Of a DNA stretch of 60,733 bases, positions 33,668 through 42,311 are shown piece after piece. The stretch's first letter is position 1. Every line of letters starts with the position of its first letter. Both the position numbers and the translations under genes were made by a program. The notes beneath the pieces are model-generated. The model ran no database searches. It was not told where the DNA came from and was given only the letters and a program-made list of their open reading frames with translations. This DNA is from Fibrobacterota bacterium (GTDB lineage: Bacteria > Fibrobacterota > Chitinivibrionia > Chitinivibrionales > FEN-1185), in assembly GCA_003165595.1 (NCBI GenBank), contig PLWQ01000026.1, positions 1 through 60,733 on the forward strand. Reading direction: 5' to 3'.

Positions 33668-33776
33668 AGGACCGCGATTACAACTGGATGTACCCCCCAG
33701 TGAGCAGCCTGCAACGCTTCTTGTCCCCGGTTTGTTTGTAGGGCGCACATTATTCCGGCGAATTTTATCCAGAATG

Positions 33777-34520
33777 TCAATTCTGCTGAAAGAAATGAAG
33801 TACAGTATATTTCCCTGCATAGGACTCGTTTGTTGCAGTTGCAAAACCTTCACCATCTCCGGAGATGTTGCCGTGCTGACTATTTGGGAGAGGACCGGTT
33901 GTGCCATATACAGTAGCTCGTACAAAAAGGGCGGTAGGTGGGATTCGTTCCTTTGGGAAAATATAACTTGTATCTGTTAATATGGTGTCGATGCTCATTG
34001 AATGATTGGGTGTGGATGTATCTCCTACGCCTATGAATAATTCATACCAATCACTTGTGCCATTCCATTTCAATACAATGTCGGAATCTCGAGGTATTGT
34101 ATCGCGGTCTTTATTGTAATAAAACAGGGTTGAAGCGGGCAGCACCACCGAAGCAGTTGCAGTTCCATATGATGTTGATATCGTTAACGTCTTTTCGCCC
34201 AGGGAAGGGTTCTTGTATCGGGCAAAAGCGGATGTTGTTCCGTTACTAAAATCACTTGATGGGCAATCAGTTGAATCGGGATCTTTGTTGTCCAATTTGA
34301 GCGAAAGTATTTGCAGCAACGGGTCGTGAAAGCATTGGCACGAAACCGTTGCACAGAATCCTGCCGAATCGCCTACGAGAGGGAATGGGCCGCAGGTTAT
34401 TGTGCACGTAAAATAGGGTTTGTTTCCGGCAGTAGAACTTGTTGGAGATTGTGATGATAATAGGTTGCAGGATACGAAGGTTGCAGACAAGACAACGAAT
34501 AGTAATTTGAAATTGGCCAT
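33777..34520 (-). CDS. Predicted lipoprotein of unknown function
   Basis: 247 residues with a lipoprotein signal (lipobox TFVSC near residue 18) and a mature part with six further cysteines in the first 90 residues and two likely beta-sandwich domains (TLTISTSYGTATASVVLPAST; VLKWNGTSDWYELFIG). The second resembles fibronectin/Ig-type modules. The start at 34518-34520 has AAGGAG upstream; the six extra upstream codons begin with TTG. This gene marks the change to AT-rich sequence. Confidence 0.6.
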   Translation of the reverse strand: MANFKLLFVVLSATFVSCNLLSSQSPTSSTAGNKPYFTCTITCGPFPLVGDSAGFCATVSCQCFHDPLLQILSLKLDNKDPDSTDCPSSDFSNGTTSAFARYKNPSLGEKTLTISTSYGTATASVVLPASTLFYYNKDRDTIPRDSDIVLKWNGTSDWYELFIGVGDTSTPNHSMSIDTILTDTSYIFPKERIPPTALFVRATVYGTTGPLPNSQHGNISGDGEGFATATNESYAGKYTVLHFFQQN

Positions 34521-34554
34521 TTTGTAACTCCTTGTCAATCATTAACCATTGTTA

Positions 34555-34871
34555 TCAAAATAAATTAGAATAAGTTTCTTTCATATAAATGCGTGCCTTT
34601 TCGGCAGCCCCAATAATAACGTCAAGATTGTAGAACTCAATTTCGCGAGAGACCTCGCGCGAACCCTCTTTTTGAACTGTTGCAAATTTTGCAACAGTTG
34701 AATTTTCAGCAAGTTCCCCTTCCTGTGCTTGGATATTACAGACTTATCGCGATCGAACAATTCAGCCAGTTGATTGAGAGAAAGCCAGGCTGTATCGCCT
34801 TTAAATTTAACCTCAAATGGTCGTTTACTCTGGTTCGTTATTGTCTGTACTGTTTTCTTCCAGAACGGCAA
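34555..34871 (-). pseudogene. RhuM-family remnant with frameshift and deletion
   Basis: The first frame encodes a RhuM-type start (FEVKFKGDTAWLSLNQLAELFDR, then DKSVISKH) and then loses homology. Homology resumes in another frame (ENSTVAKFATVQKEGSREVS, then REIEFYNLDVII) and soon ends at a TGA at 34555-34557. Several residues at the junction and most of the C-terminal half of the family (about 330 residues) are missing. It overlaps the end of the Fic gene by 47 bp; RhuM and Fic genes are often neighbours. Confidence 0.75.
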
Positions 34872-35997
34872 TTATTTCTTCCGCAACATACATTCGGTTT
34901 CTCAATTGACCGGTTACTTCTTTTAAAATCCCGGTTGAGATTAATTTGTCAATATTGAGCTGCGCGGCCCGCTGTGTAATCTTGAAATGCTTAGCGAGAA
35001 ATGGTGCGGTTATTACGGGGGAAAACAACAATAAATCAATTAATCTGGGGACTAAAGCGGATGTTCTTGCCTTTTGGACTTGTGCTCGATAGGTGGTTTG
35101 AATTTTGAGGAGACGGTGTGATCGTTGTACTGCTTCCTTCGATTGCGTCTCAATGGCTTTCAAAAAGTACTGAATCCACCTATTCCATTTCCCGGCGAGG
35201 CTGACATTGAGCAAGTGATGATAATATTCATCCCGGTGCTTTTCAAAAAATGCGCTCAAATAAAGAACCGGCCCGGGAATCGCCTTTTCCGAACAGAGAA
35301 GCAATGTAATCAACAATCTTCCAATTCTGCCATTTCCATCAAGAAAGGGATGGATTGCCTCAAATTGGTAGTGTATCATTGCCAACCGGATCAAAGGAGG
35401 CACATTTGAATGGCTATGGAGAAACGATTCGAATTTTCCCAAACATTCATTCATCTCAACGACCGGAGGCGGCACATAGGTGGCATCCATCAGGGTACAT
35501 CCAGGTGGACCAATCCAGTTTTGTGATCGACGGAATTCGCCGGGTGTTTGCGTATTTCCGCGCACTCCGTCCATTAGTTTCTCATGAATTTCCCGCAGCA
35601 AGCGAAGCGACATCGGAAGTTCTTCCTGCCTTTGGAGACCGAATTCCATCGCTGTCACATAGTTGGAAACCTCACGTACGTCGGAAACATGTTCTTTCGG
35701 CGCACCACCGGCTTCAAAGAAAAACAAGTCGGAAAGAGAAGCTCTGGTTCCTTCGATCTTACTTGATAGCACCGCTTCTCTTTTTACAAATGGACCTATC
35801 AACAAGTGTGGATTTGGCAATGTTTTTGTGATTCCAGAAAGTTCGCTGAGGGCGCGGTCAGCTTTAGAGTTTTGCGTGACCAAATCCCAGGTAAGTTCTA
35901 TTTTGGGGGGAAGATCGTTTGGAATGAAAGCAACATAATCCTGCGGCGTTTTTACAATTCTTCCATTGCTATTTACTTTAATATCATTTAGTTGCAT
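34825..35997 (-). CDS. Fic-family protein (AMPylator) with C-terminal winged helix
   Basis: 390 residues. The N-terminal domain carries the inhibitory-helix motif SSKIEG (about residue 78). The Fic core has the full motif HPFLDGNGRIGR (about 215-226), implying AMP transfer to protein hydroxyls, and the C-terminus (about 330-380) is a winged helix. This is the common class II, self-inhibited Fic architecture. The target is unknown. The ATG at 35995-35997 has no Shine-Dalgarno, and a TATAAT box lies only 3 nt upstream of it. Confidence 0.9.
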   Translation of the reverse strand: MQLNDIKVNSNGRIVKTPQDYVAFIPNDLPPKIELTWDLVTQNSKADRALSELSGITKTLPNPHLLIGPFVKREAVLSSKIEGTRASLSDLFFFEAGGAPKEHVSDVREVSNYVTAMEFGLQRQEELPMSLRLLREIHEKLMDGVRGNTQTPGEFRRSQNWIGPPGCTLMDATYVPPPVVEMNECLGKFESFLHSHSNVPPLIRLAMIHYQFEAIHPFLDGNGRIGRLLITLLLCSEKAIPGPVLYLSAFFEKHRDEYYHHLLNVSLAGKWNRWIQYFLKAIETQSKEAVQRSHRLLKIQTTYRAQVQKARTSALVPRLIDLLLFSPVITAPFLAKHFKITQRAAQLNIDKLISTGILKEVTGQLRNRMYVAEEIIAVLEENSTDNNEPE

Positions 35998-36132
35998 TTT
36001 ATTATACTTTCGTTCTTTATCTTGCCATGTTGCTATACTTAACTCTATTTAAATATAATAAAAGGAATCGCCGAAAACAAGATATCCTTTCATGATTCCG
36101 CGCCATTTTTTTGGATTTGATGGCAAACCGGT

Positions 36133-36286
36133 ATTGCGTCCCAACGCGTGCGCAATGGGCGTTGTGGCCGGATTGCCGACATGACGCCGCCAGCGACTTG
36201 TGCTGAGCCTGTCGAAGCAAGCGGGGCGGCGATGAAGCCATCAAACCGGCCATAATATCCCTTGCGCTGTTGTTTGCTTTTTGGGC
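36133..36286. repeat. GC-rich dispersed repeat, copy R1
   Basis: Contains AACGCGTG (36143-36150), GCCGACATGACGCCG (36175-36189), GGCGGCGATGAAGCCATCAAA and a GCTGTTGTTTGC end, in the same order as copies R6-R8. The rest of 35998-36445 has no gene; it continues with a T/C-rich stretch similar to those following other copies. Confidence 0.65.
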
Positions 36287-36445
36287 ACCTCTTGTCTTTG
36301 CGACGCGCGATTTTTGATTTTATTTTCTGGCGGTGGCGTTTTCTTGTTTTTCTCTTTTGTATTTCCGGCAGCCACATTTTTGTTTGATATTATGAAGGTG
36401 GGAGACAGGGTGCGAATATTGATATTACCCTTATTGTTACCCTTA

Positions 36446-36700
36446 TCAAAGGGTATTACCCTTTTTATGCCATTGTGCGCTTACACCCCTGCCTTCCGCT
36501 TTTATCCGACCAGCAATTTTCAAATCCTTTAAAACTTTGCGGATCATATCATAGCTCACATCCGGACATTTCTCCTGCAATTGTGCCAACGAAAAACCGC
36601 TTTGCATCTTGCGGATCTGCATTTCTTCTTCATTCCTATCTTTAAGCAGCGGACGGCCAAATACCACCGTGCGGGAGTCTTCGACATGACTGGCTGACAT
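36446..36700 (-). pseudogene. 3' fragment of a winged-helix protein
   Basis: About 84 codons whose last 50 read like a winged-helix DNA-binding end (FSLAQLQEKCPDVSYDMIRK, then a VLKDLK helix and a GRIKAEGRGVSAQW wing). Similar ends occur in proteins that carry Fic or ATP-binding domains upstream. Here the upstream sequence is the GC-rich repeat R2, so the 5' part of the gene is missing. Confidence 0.45.
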
Positions 36701-36770
36701 GACGGGTGGCGAAACCGTCATGTCAAGCGGGCATGGCGTGGCTGCGTGTGTTGTGCGGCGTGAATGGGCT
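36683..36770. repeat. GC-rich dispersed repeat, copy R2 (partial)
   Basis: Has two GACATGAC blocks and the end block CTGCGTGTGTTGT (36742-36754), but lacks the AACGTGTG block. It lies between the winged-helix fragment and the toxin-antitoxin promoter. Confidence 0.5.
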
Positions 36771-36825
36771 TGTCCGCGCGGGAAAACAAATAAGCTTTCG
36801 AAAAAATCCCGAACATGTTTTGCAC

Positions 36826-36865
36826 TTGCATTCACACCATTTATGATGTATATTATATTCATCAT
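36826..36865 (+). promoter_or_regulatory. Promoter and palindromic operator of the RelE/XRE pair
   Basis: TTGCAT (36826-36831) and TATATT (36849-36854) are 17 bp apart. A near-perfect 23-bp palindrome with arms ATGATG / CATCAT (36843-36865) covers the -10 box and reaches the toxin ATG. Predicted transcription start is within a few bases of that ATG, and there is no Shine-Dalgarno, so the mRNA may be leaderless. Confidence 0.5.
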
Positions 36866-37259
36866 GAATAGCCTGAGAAGATGGCATGTATTGTATTTCG
36901 ACGATGCAAATGGATATTCCCAAGTTCTTGAATTTGTAGGGGAAAGGAATAAACGGGAAAAAGCAAAGATTCTTGCATGGATTGACCAGCTTGAGCAACA
37001 AGGACCCAATCTTTCAAGACCATATTCGGATCTTTTAGAAGATGGAATCCATGAACTTCGAATCAAGCTATCCGGTGACCAAAGTAGAATTCTGTATTTC
37101 TTCTGTTTCAGAGATTTCATCGTTTTTACCAATGTATTCATAAAGACAACAGACAAAGTTCCGAAAAATGAAATTCAAACCGCCAAGAGGCGCAGAGCCG
37201 ACTTCCTTGTGCGGTACGATGAACAGGCTCTGAGGAGAATGACAAATGAAAACGTTTAG
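36864..37259 (+). CDS. RelE/Gp49-like toxin
   Basis: 131 residues of the phage Gp49-like/HigB toxin family. Landmarks are VLYFDDANG at the start, ILAWIDQLEQQGPNLSRPYS, the DGIHELRIKL core, and RILYFF followed by VFIKTTDKVPKNEI. It should cleave mRNA on the ribosome until bound by the antitoxin encoded next. The ATG at 36864 is chosen because the promoter lies just before it; longer starts run into the repeat. It overlaps the antitoxin gene by 14 bp. Confidence 0.85.
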   Translation: MNSLRRWHVLYFDDANGYSQVLEFVGERNKREKAKILAWIDQLEQQGPNLSRPYSDLLEDGIHELRIKLSGDQSRILYFFCFRDFIVFTNVFIKTTDKVPKNEIQTAKRRRADFLVRYDEQALRRMTNENV

Positions 37260-37533
37260 AGCGCATCTCAAGGAATCCCTGAAGGATAAAGAATTTCGTA
37301 AATATTTTGAAGAAGAAAAAGAGCTTCTGCAAGTCTCCCTTCAACTTCATAAAGCAAGGGAAAGCGCCGGACTTAGCCAGAAGGAAATTGCAGAAGCGGC
37401 ACATATTACCCAGCAGCAGGTCTCCAAGGTTGAGAATGGGACAAACTGCAACATTCTTACATATCTCAAAGTCAGCCATGCCATTGGAATGAAACTGGGA
37501 GTAAGCCGGCAGAGAAGGGTGGCAGTAGCCTGA
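37246..37533 (+). CDS. XRE-family antitoxin
   Basis: 95 residues with a central helix-turn-helix (ARESAGLSQKEIAEAAHITQ, then QQVSKVENG). It follows and overlaps the toxin gene, the HigB/HigA order, and is predicted to neutralise the toxin and repress the promoter. GAGGAG precedes the ATG by eight bases. This pair is on the plus strand, opposite to nearly all other genes nearby. Confidence 0.87.
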   Translation: MKTFRAHLKESLKDKEFRKYFEEEKELLQVSLQLHKARESAGLSQKEIAEAAHITQQQVSKVENGTNCNILTYLKVSHAIGMKLGVSRQRRVAVA

Positions 37534-37696
37534 TATTTTCATAGATATATTTCCGACATCAGCAGTTCCTTCTCAAAAAGCCTCCCCGGCAGGGAATTAT
37601 AAAAAGCATTTTCCTTGGCGGGCTTACGGAGCGATCAACCCATTCTATATTCTAAATTTATTCTTTCCGTAAACCCCCGCGCGTCTTTCAAGCCCA

Positions 37697-37835
37697 GGCA
37701 TGCCGCCACAACGTGTGCCCCTTTGTGAAGTTGCCAGCGTTAGACAGCGTGACGGAGTGAGCACACTCACGACATGACACGCCGGATTCAGACGATGGCA
37801 ATTTGCCGAAGGCCCAAGGGCAAGCTCACTTGCCC
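37697..37835. repeat. GC-rich dispersed repeat, copy R3
   Basis: Contains AACGTGTG (37710-37717), GCCAGCGTTAGACAGCGTGACGG (37729-37751), ACGACATGACACGCC, and a GGCAATTTGCCG segment, ending in a hairpin GGGCAAG-CTCA-CTTGCCC (37818-37835). It supplies the last codons and the stop of the RT-RhuM chimera, so it joined after that gene was truncated. Confidence 0.6.
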
Positions 37836-38828
37836 GTTCAACTCGTCGATATGCGCTTTATTGAGGTAGTTCTTTGCAACCGTTACATCTGACTTCAATA
37901 TTTTGCCGTCCGGTGCATGCTTCCAACCGGTGAGTCCCATGTAGATTTTTGTCGCGTCCGCCGAATCATAGACTATTTCCGCAGCTGTCTTGCCGGTAAT
38001 CGCCCAATGGAGTTTGTTCTGCACTGAGGCGAAAAATTCCTTGGTAATAGGCGAATTCGCGTCATAATCAGCCGCAAGAGCATATATATCCGTGATTTTC
38101 TGGTAAAACCGGCGCTCGCTTGCCCGAATCTCCCGGATCCGCTCAAGCAGTTCCTCGAAATAATCCTTGCCGAAAACAGTCTTGCCCTGTTTAAGACGCT
38201 CGTCGTCCAGCACGAATCCCTTAATAATAAACTCTTTAAGCGTTTTTGTTGCCCAAATCCGGAACTGGGTTGCTTGGTAGGAGTTTACCCGGTAGCCGAC
38301 AGCGATAATCACATCGAGATTGTAGTAGCTTACCGGCTTATCTGAGCCACTAACGTGCATTTTTTGCACATTGCTTTTTTCGTCTAATTCCACGGTTTCG
38401 AATATATTCTTGAGGTGCTTGGTGATAACGCTGCGTTCCTTGCCGAATAATTCGGCAAGTGCCTTCTGCGTGAGCCAGATGTAGACGCGTCGCAATGGTA
38501 AGGATCTGTAACCGCGTCTGTAAAGAAGCTTGACAGCGTTAGATTTCTGACGAGAAGTTTTCCAGACCACGCCGTCTACTCCCGGCGTGTTCTTGCCTTT
38601 GTTCGAGGTCACTCGCCTCACGGCCAGCAGTTTGCCGTAAAACGAATGAGCCAATAACCACTGAAGCGACCGCATCAAGCGATACTTCTTCAGTTTGGCA
38701 GCGTTTGCGATACGCATCTGAAGCCGCTTCACCGATTCGTCCACCGTCTTCCAGTCAATACCGTCTGGAAGTTTCCAGTGTTCCTTTCGGCGGGTAGGCG
38801 CATAAACTGTCCAAGGGACAGTTCCCAT
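37788..38828 (-). pseudogene. Chimera: group II intron reverse transcriptase N-terminus joined to RhuM
   Basis: 346 codons in one frame from two unrelated genes. Codons 1-117 are the RVT_N/RT0 region of a group II intron maturase (WKTVDESVKRLQMRIANAA; LLAVRRVTSNKGKNTPGVDG; GYRSLPLRRVYI). Codons about 118-330 are RhuM family (WLTQKALAELFGKERSVITK; YYNLDVIIAVGYRVNSYQAT; FRIWATKTLKEFI). The polymerase part of the maturase, the RhuM start and the RhuM C-terminus are all missing. The last 15 or so codons come from repeat R3. Neither parent activity is expected. Confidence 0.8.
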
Positions 38829-39139
38829 TTGTCACTTCGTTCTTAAGCGTAAGGAGGTAGGGCCTGTCGGCCCAAAATATTATAGTTTTTGCGCTTTGCT
38901 TTCCTTCCGACAGCAGTTCTTCGGACTCTCTCGCAACGAAGCACCAGACGGACGGTAGCCTCCTTGCGGAGCGGATGATGTCTCCCGACGGCTGGGATCA
39001 ACCCGCAAGTCTTCTCCGGCCATCCATGGCCTCCGAATCATACCCGCTGCAACAGGATCGCAGTGCGCATGTTCCCGTGAGCACGCGGTGACGGAACACC
39101 GGATCTGAAAGCACGTCCTTGTGCTTGCTCGATTTATCG
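38829..39139 (-). other. Possible group II intron 5' remnant
   Basis: GC-rich DNA directly upstream of the maturase fragment, as the structured 5' part of a group II intron would be. I see several short complementary stretches but could not trace the intron domains or define the GTGYG start. A 94-codon minus-strand frame here has no recognisable product. Confidence 0.3.
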
Positions 39140-39290
39140 ACAATGCGGCAAAGTGCCGCAACAACGTGTGCCAAAGGTGAGCCGTAGCCGCTTACAATCT
39201 CGGCGAGTGCAGAATGACACGAGCCGATTGACGTGCGGCTATGGCTTCACTTTGGCTGTTGGTGGATTTGCTGCCCGTTTGCGTTGCTGT
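39140..39290. repeat. GC-rich dispersed repeat, copy R4 (diverged)
   Basis: Shares AACGTGTG (39163-39170) preceded by GCGGCAAAGTGCCGCAAC. The downstream half differs from the other copies, but the end is again TTGCTGCCCGTTTGCGTTGCTGT-like (39271-39290). It separates the chimera from the DUF1016 nuclease gene. Confidence 0.45.
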
Positions 39291-39301
39291 GACGCATATC
39301 T

Positions 39302-40372
39302 TTAAATATCTTTGTTTTCTGATTCTGTTTCGGCAGAATTGGAAAGCCTTGAAGCTAATTCGTCTTCGAGTTCTGATACAGTAGGAAGTTTTGAAGATAG
39401 ATTTTCAGGAATTGCATGAGTGAGAAGATAGTCGCTTATGCCAATCGGTTTGTTAATGTCGCGTAAAGAGTATTCTGCTTCAATTTTATCCTTTTTCTTG
39501 CAGAGCAAAATCCCTATCGTTGGATTATCATCCGGGCGCTTCAACTGGCTATCAACGGCGGATAGATAGAAATTGAGTTTGCCCGCAAATTCAGGTTTGA
39601 ACTTACCGGCTTTAAGTTCGATTACCACGAAACACCGGAGTTCAAGGTGATAAAAGAGCATATCCAGAAAGTACTCGTTATCGCTCACAACAAGCTTGTA
39701 TTGCCTGCCGATAAAAGCGAAACCTTTTCCTAATTCGAGCAGGAAGTCAGTGATTCTATCGGTTAACGCCGTTTCAATGGCGCGTTCCTGCGCATCGTCT
39801 TCAAGACCGAGAAAGTCGAAATTGTAAGGATCTTTTATCGTTTCCTGAGCAAGACCTGAGTGCGATATCGGCAAGGTTCTGGGGAAATTTGTGAGTGATT
39901 TTCCTATTCGACGGTATTCGTCCTTTTCAATTTTCATTTCAAGGATATCGCGTGCCCAGCCATTTTCAAAAGTTGCTGAAGCGTACCAGAGGGCAGCATC
40001 GAGGTCTTTTATCTTGCTTGTTATCAGGCGGTTATGGCCCCAGGGAATTTGTGCCACAGGCTGTGGCACAAATGAAGAACTGGTGGAATAAAAAAGATAC
40101 CACTGTCGGATTGCATAAAGGTTCCGCCGGGAAAAACCTTTCATGTCGGGAAATTCAAAGGACAGGTCACGAGACAGCCGGTCAATAAATCCGCTGCCCC
40201 AGTTGGCTGCTTTCTCCTTTTCAATAATTTCGCTCCCAATGTGCCAGTATAGCTTGATAAGTGCTTCGTTGAGGGACAAGCCTGCTTTTTGCCGGGCAAC
40301 GGCAATTTGCTGCTTCAGCCCGGTAAGCCAGGAGCCATATTCTGGAGAAAGCAGTTGCTCGGAATCGTTCAT
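39302..40372 (-). CDS. DUF1016/YhcG-type PD-(D/E)XK nuclease
   Basis: 356 residues. The N-terminal DUF1016_N domain (residues about 10-170; WHIGSEIIEKEKAANWGSGF) is followed by a PD-(D/E)XK nuclease domain with YFLDMLFYHLELRCFVVIELKA, in which the Asp and E-x-K are intact (broken here into YFLDMLFYHL and FVVIELKA). YhcG homologues occur in defence islands and next to restriction genes. It starts 22 bp after the end of the DUF2075 pseudogene and may share its transcript. Confidence 0.85.
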   Translation of the reverse strand: MNDSEQLLSPEYGSWLTGLKQQIAVARQKAGLSLNEALIKLYWHIGSEIIEKEKAANWGSGFIDRLSRDLSFEFPDMKGFSRRNLYAIRQWYLFYSTSSSFVPQPVAQIPWGHNRLITSKIKDLDAALWYASATFENGWARDILEMKIEKDEYRRIGKSLTNFPRTLPISHSGLAQETIKDPYNFDFLGLEDDAQERAIETALTDRITDFLLELGKGFAFIGRQYKLVVSDNEYFLDMLFYHLELRCFVVIELKAGKFKPEFAGKLNFYLSAVDSQLKRPDDNPTIGILLCKKKDKIEAEYSLRDINKPIGISDYLLTHAIPENLSSKLPTVSELEDELASRLSNSAETESENKDI

Positions 40373-40394
40373 AATAGGTGGTTTTCTTCGCTGT

Positions 40395-42040
40395 TTAAAT
40401 TACCGGAATCCCGATATCTGTAAGATAATTAAATGTCGGGTCGTAGAATGCCGGGTTTCGAGTTGGATCAATCGGATCACCCTCCGGAACAACAATAACC
40501 ATGCCTTGTCGAGTACGGGTTAACAAAACCCGGTAAGCATTCTTCAGATAATTCTGGCGCTCCTGTTTCTTAATATGATTCCAGCGGTCACCGCAAAACG
40601 ACCAATGTTCCCACCCTTTTTTCTCCCATAGCGGAAATCAGCATCCCAGGTTACGCAAGCCCAATCAAGTTCGAGACCCTGTACATGGAATTCCGTGGCA
40701 ACATCTTCAAGATAATACGATGACCTGACGTCTTCCTTGCCATCGAGGAACCAATGTATCGGGTCCATTGGCGATTTTACATCTATTGCGTGGGGTTTTA
40801 ATCGCTGGGCCTGGGAAGAAACAACAATCCCGTACCGCTCCGATCCGCGCGCTTTTTCCCGTAACCATCGTTTGGCTTTGGAAAAATCCCTGGTGATAAC
40901 AATAGGGTATTTTTCATTTACTTGTAATAGTGTTTGCTGCGCTTCGGCAAATTCAAGATCCAAGAGTTGTTTTACCAATAACGAAACATTTTCAGCACGA
41001 AATGAACGCATTGAAACCGAAAGATGCAATTCGGTCTTATACGTTACATGCGCCCGGGATTTAATAGATTCTAAAACTTCGCCTGCGCTATATTCACTGT
41101 CGGTAAGTCGGGGAGATATAAAAATTCGCCAATCCGGGAAAGACCGGCTTAATGATTCTACCCATTCGCTGATTCCAGCTTCACCGGTGTTTATTTCCTG
41201 ACCACCCCCAACAAGGCAGACAACCACAGCCCAATCCGGGTGCCTGTCAAGGCAGGATATTAAAAATTCAGGTTCAGACTTGGTAAATCCAGGAGTTTTC
41301 TTTTTTCGGAGCATGAAATTGGCCGTTTGTTCAATATTCCAGGCACGTTGAGCTTCATCAAAAAGCGCGACATGCTCGATGGGAGGTTTTGTGAGGTTGA
41401 TCGCGCTTGCGTCACTTCGGGAAATATCGGCTACAGAATGCCCATTATAAAGTGCCATCGCTGCTTCAATGATTGTCGGGGTAGGGCAGTAGCGACCTGC
41501 CTCCCATTTTACACTGTCAATTTCAGAACCCTCGCAAAAATGCAATACTTCATCCAATACATTGCCAAGCAATTCCGTTGTGCATTCAATTGGGAGGAGT
41601 AATTTGTCCGAGTGGGCTGTAGCTGCAACAACAGGGTCGGCCGATTTTGCCATTGTCGGAATGAGGATGGGAGCGATAAACAGATCATGGCTGGATTCGT
41701 GAAAGTTTTTCAGGTCAAGCGAATAATCCCAAACCTGGTCTTTTCCAGAGGAAGTAAATATCTTTTCACCGGCTTTGAATTCAATGACAAAAATTATCGG
41801 GCCGATAAGAAGTACTACATCGATTCGCTTACCCATTCGTGGAATTGAATATTCGAAATATACCGATCCGTTTCTCCCCGATAGCACTGCCTGCAGAATA
41901 GATATTTCTTCAACCCAGGCATCACGTTGCGATTGTCCTACATCAAAATCATTTTTTGCCGTGAGCTTGCCGAGAACTTCATCGGAAGATGATTTTAGGA
42001 ACCCCTCAATTGAATCTGAATAATATTCCCGATTTGTCAT
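40395..42040 (-). pseudogene. DUF2075 (Schlafen/helicase-like) gene with internal deletion and frameshift
   Basis: The N-terminal nuclease-like part ([19 protein letters not shown]) and DEAQ box ([10 protein letters not shown]) are clear. Between [11 protein letters not shown] and [13 protein letters not shown] the family normally has about 100 residues including the GVPGAGKT Walker A; these are absent. Near 40610 the frame then changes. The original frame stops at 40544, while the expected ending ([20 protein letters not shown], to a TAA at 40395-40397) is in the -1 frame. The shift point is A AAA AAG in correct phase for -1 slippage. Start at the ATG at 42038-42040. Confidence 0.8.
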
Positions 42041-42099
42041 TTGCAAGATTTCAACTATCTAAATGTTTAACCGTAAATGCGACACAGCTCTTCGTTCCT

Positions 42100-42215
42100 T
42101 CAAACGGGCAGCATTGTCACACCAACGTGTGCCGCACCCGCACGATGCGCGGCAAGACAAACACAAACGTCAACATTAGCCGCGTTTCGTGCTGCGGCTG
42201 TTGAGTGCTTTAAGC
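42100..42215. repeat. GC-rich dispersed repeat, copy R5 (diverged)
   Basis: Contains AACGTGTG (42124-42131) and a GCTGCGGCTGTTGAGTGC end. The central blocks of the other copies are not clear. It lies between DinD and the DUF2075 gene start; the remaining bases up to 42311 hold no gene that I can see. Confidence 0.4.
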
Positions 42216-42311
42216 CGGAATGCTACCAATTTCAAATTCTTGTTTGCGCCCTGCTAAGTATTAGAAGTCAAAATTAACACTTCTATTCCAATTAATTCCG
42301 AAACAACTTCT

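Noticed and set aside
35998-36010. TATAAT box as Fic promoter
   Set aside because: Only 3 nt from the ATG and no -35 box at standard spacing.
38880-39164. 94-codon minus-strand frame upstream of the RT-RhuM chimera
   Set aside because: No recognisable domain and no ribosome site; more likely intron or repeat DNA.
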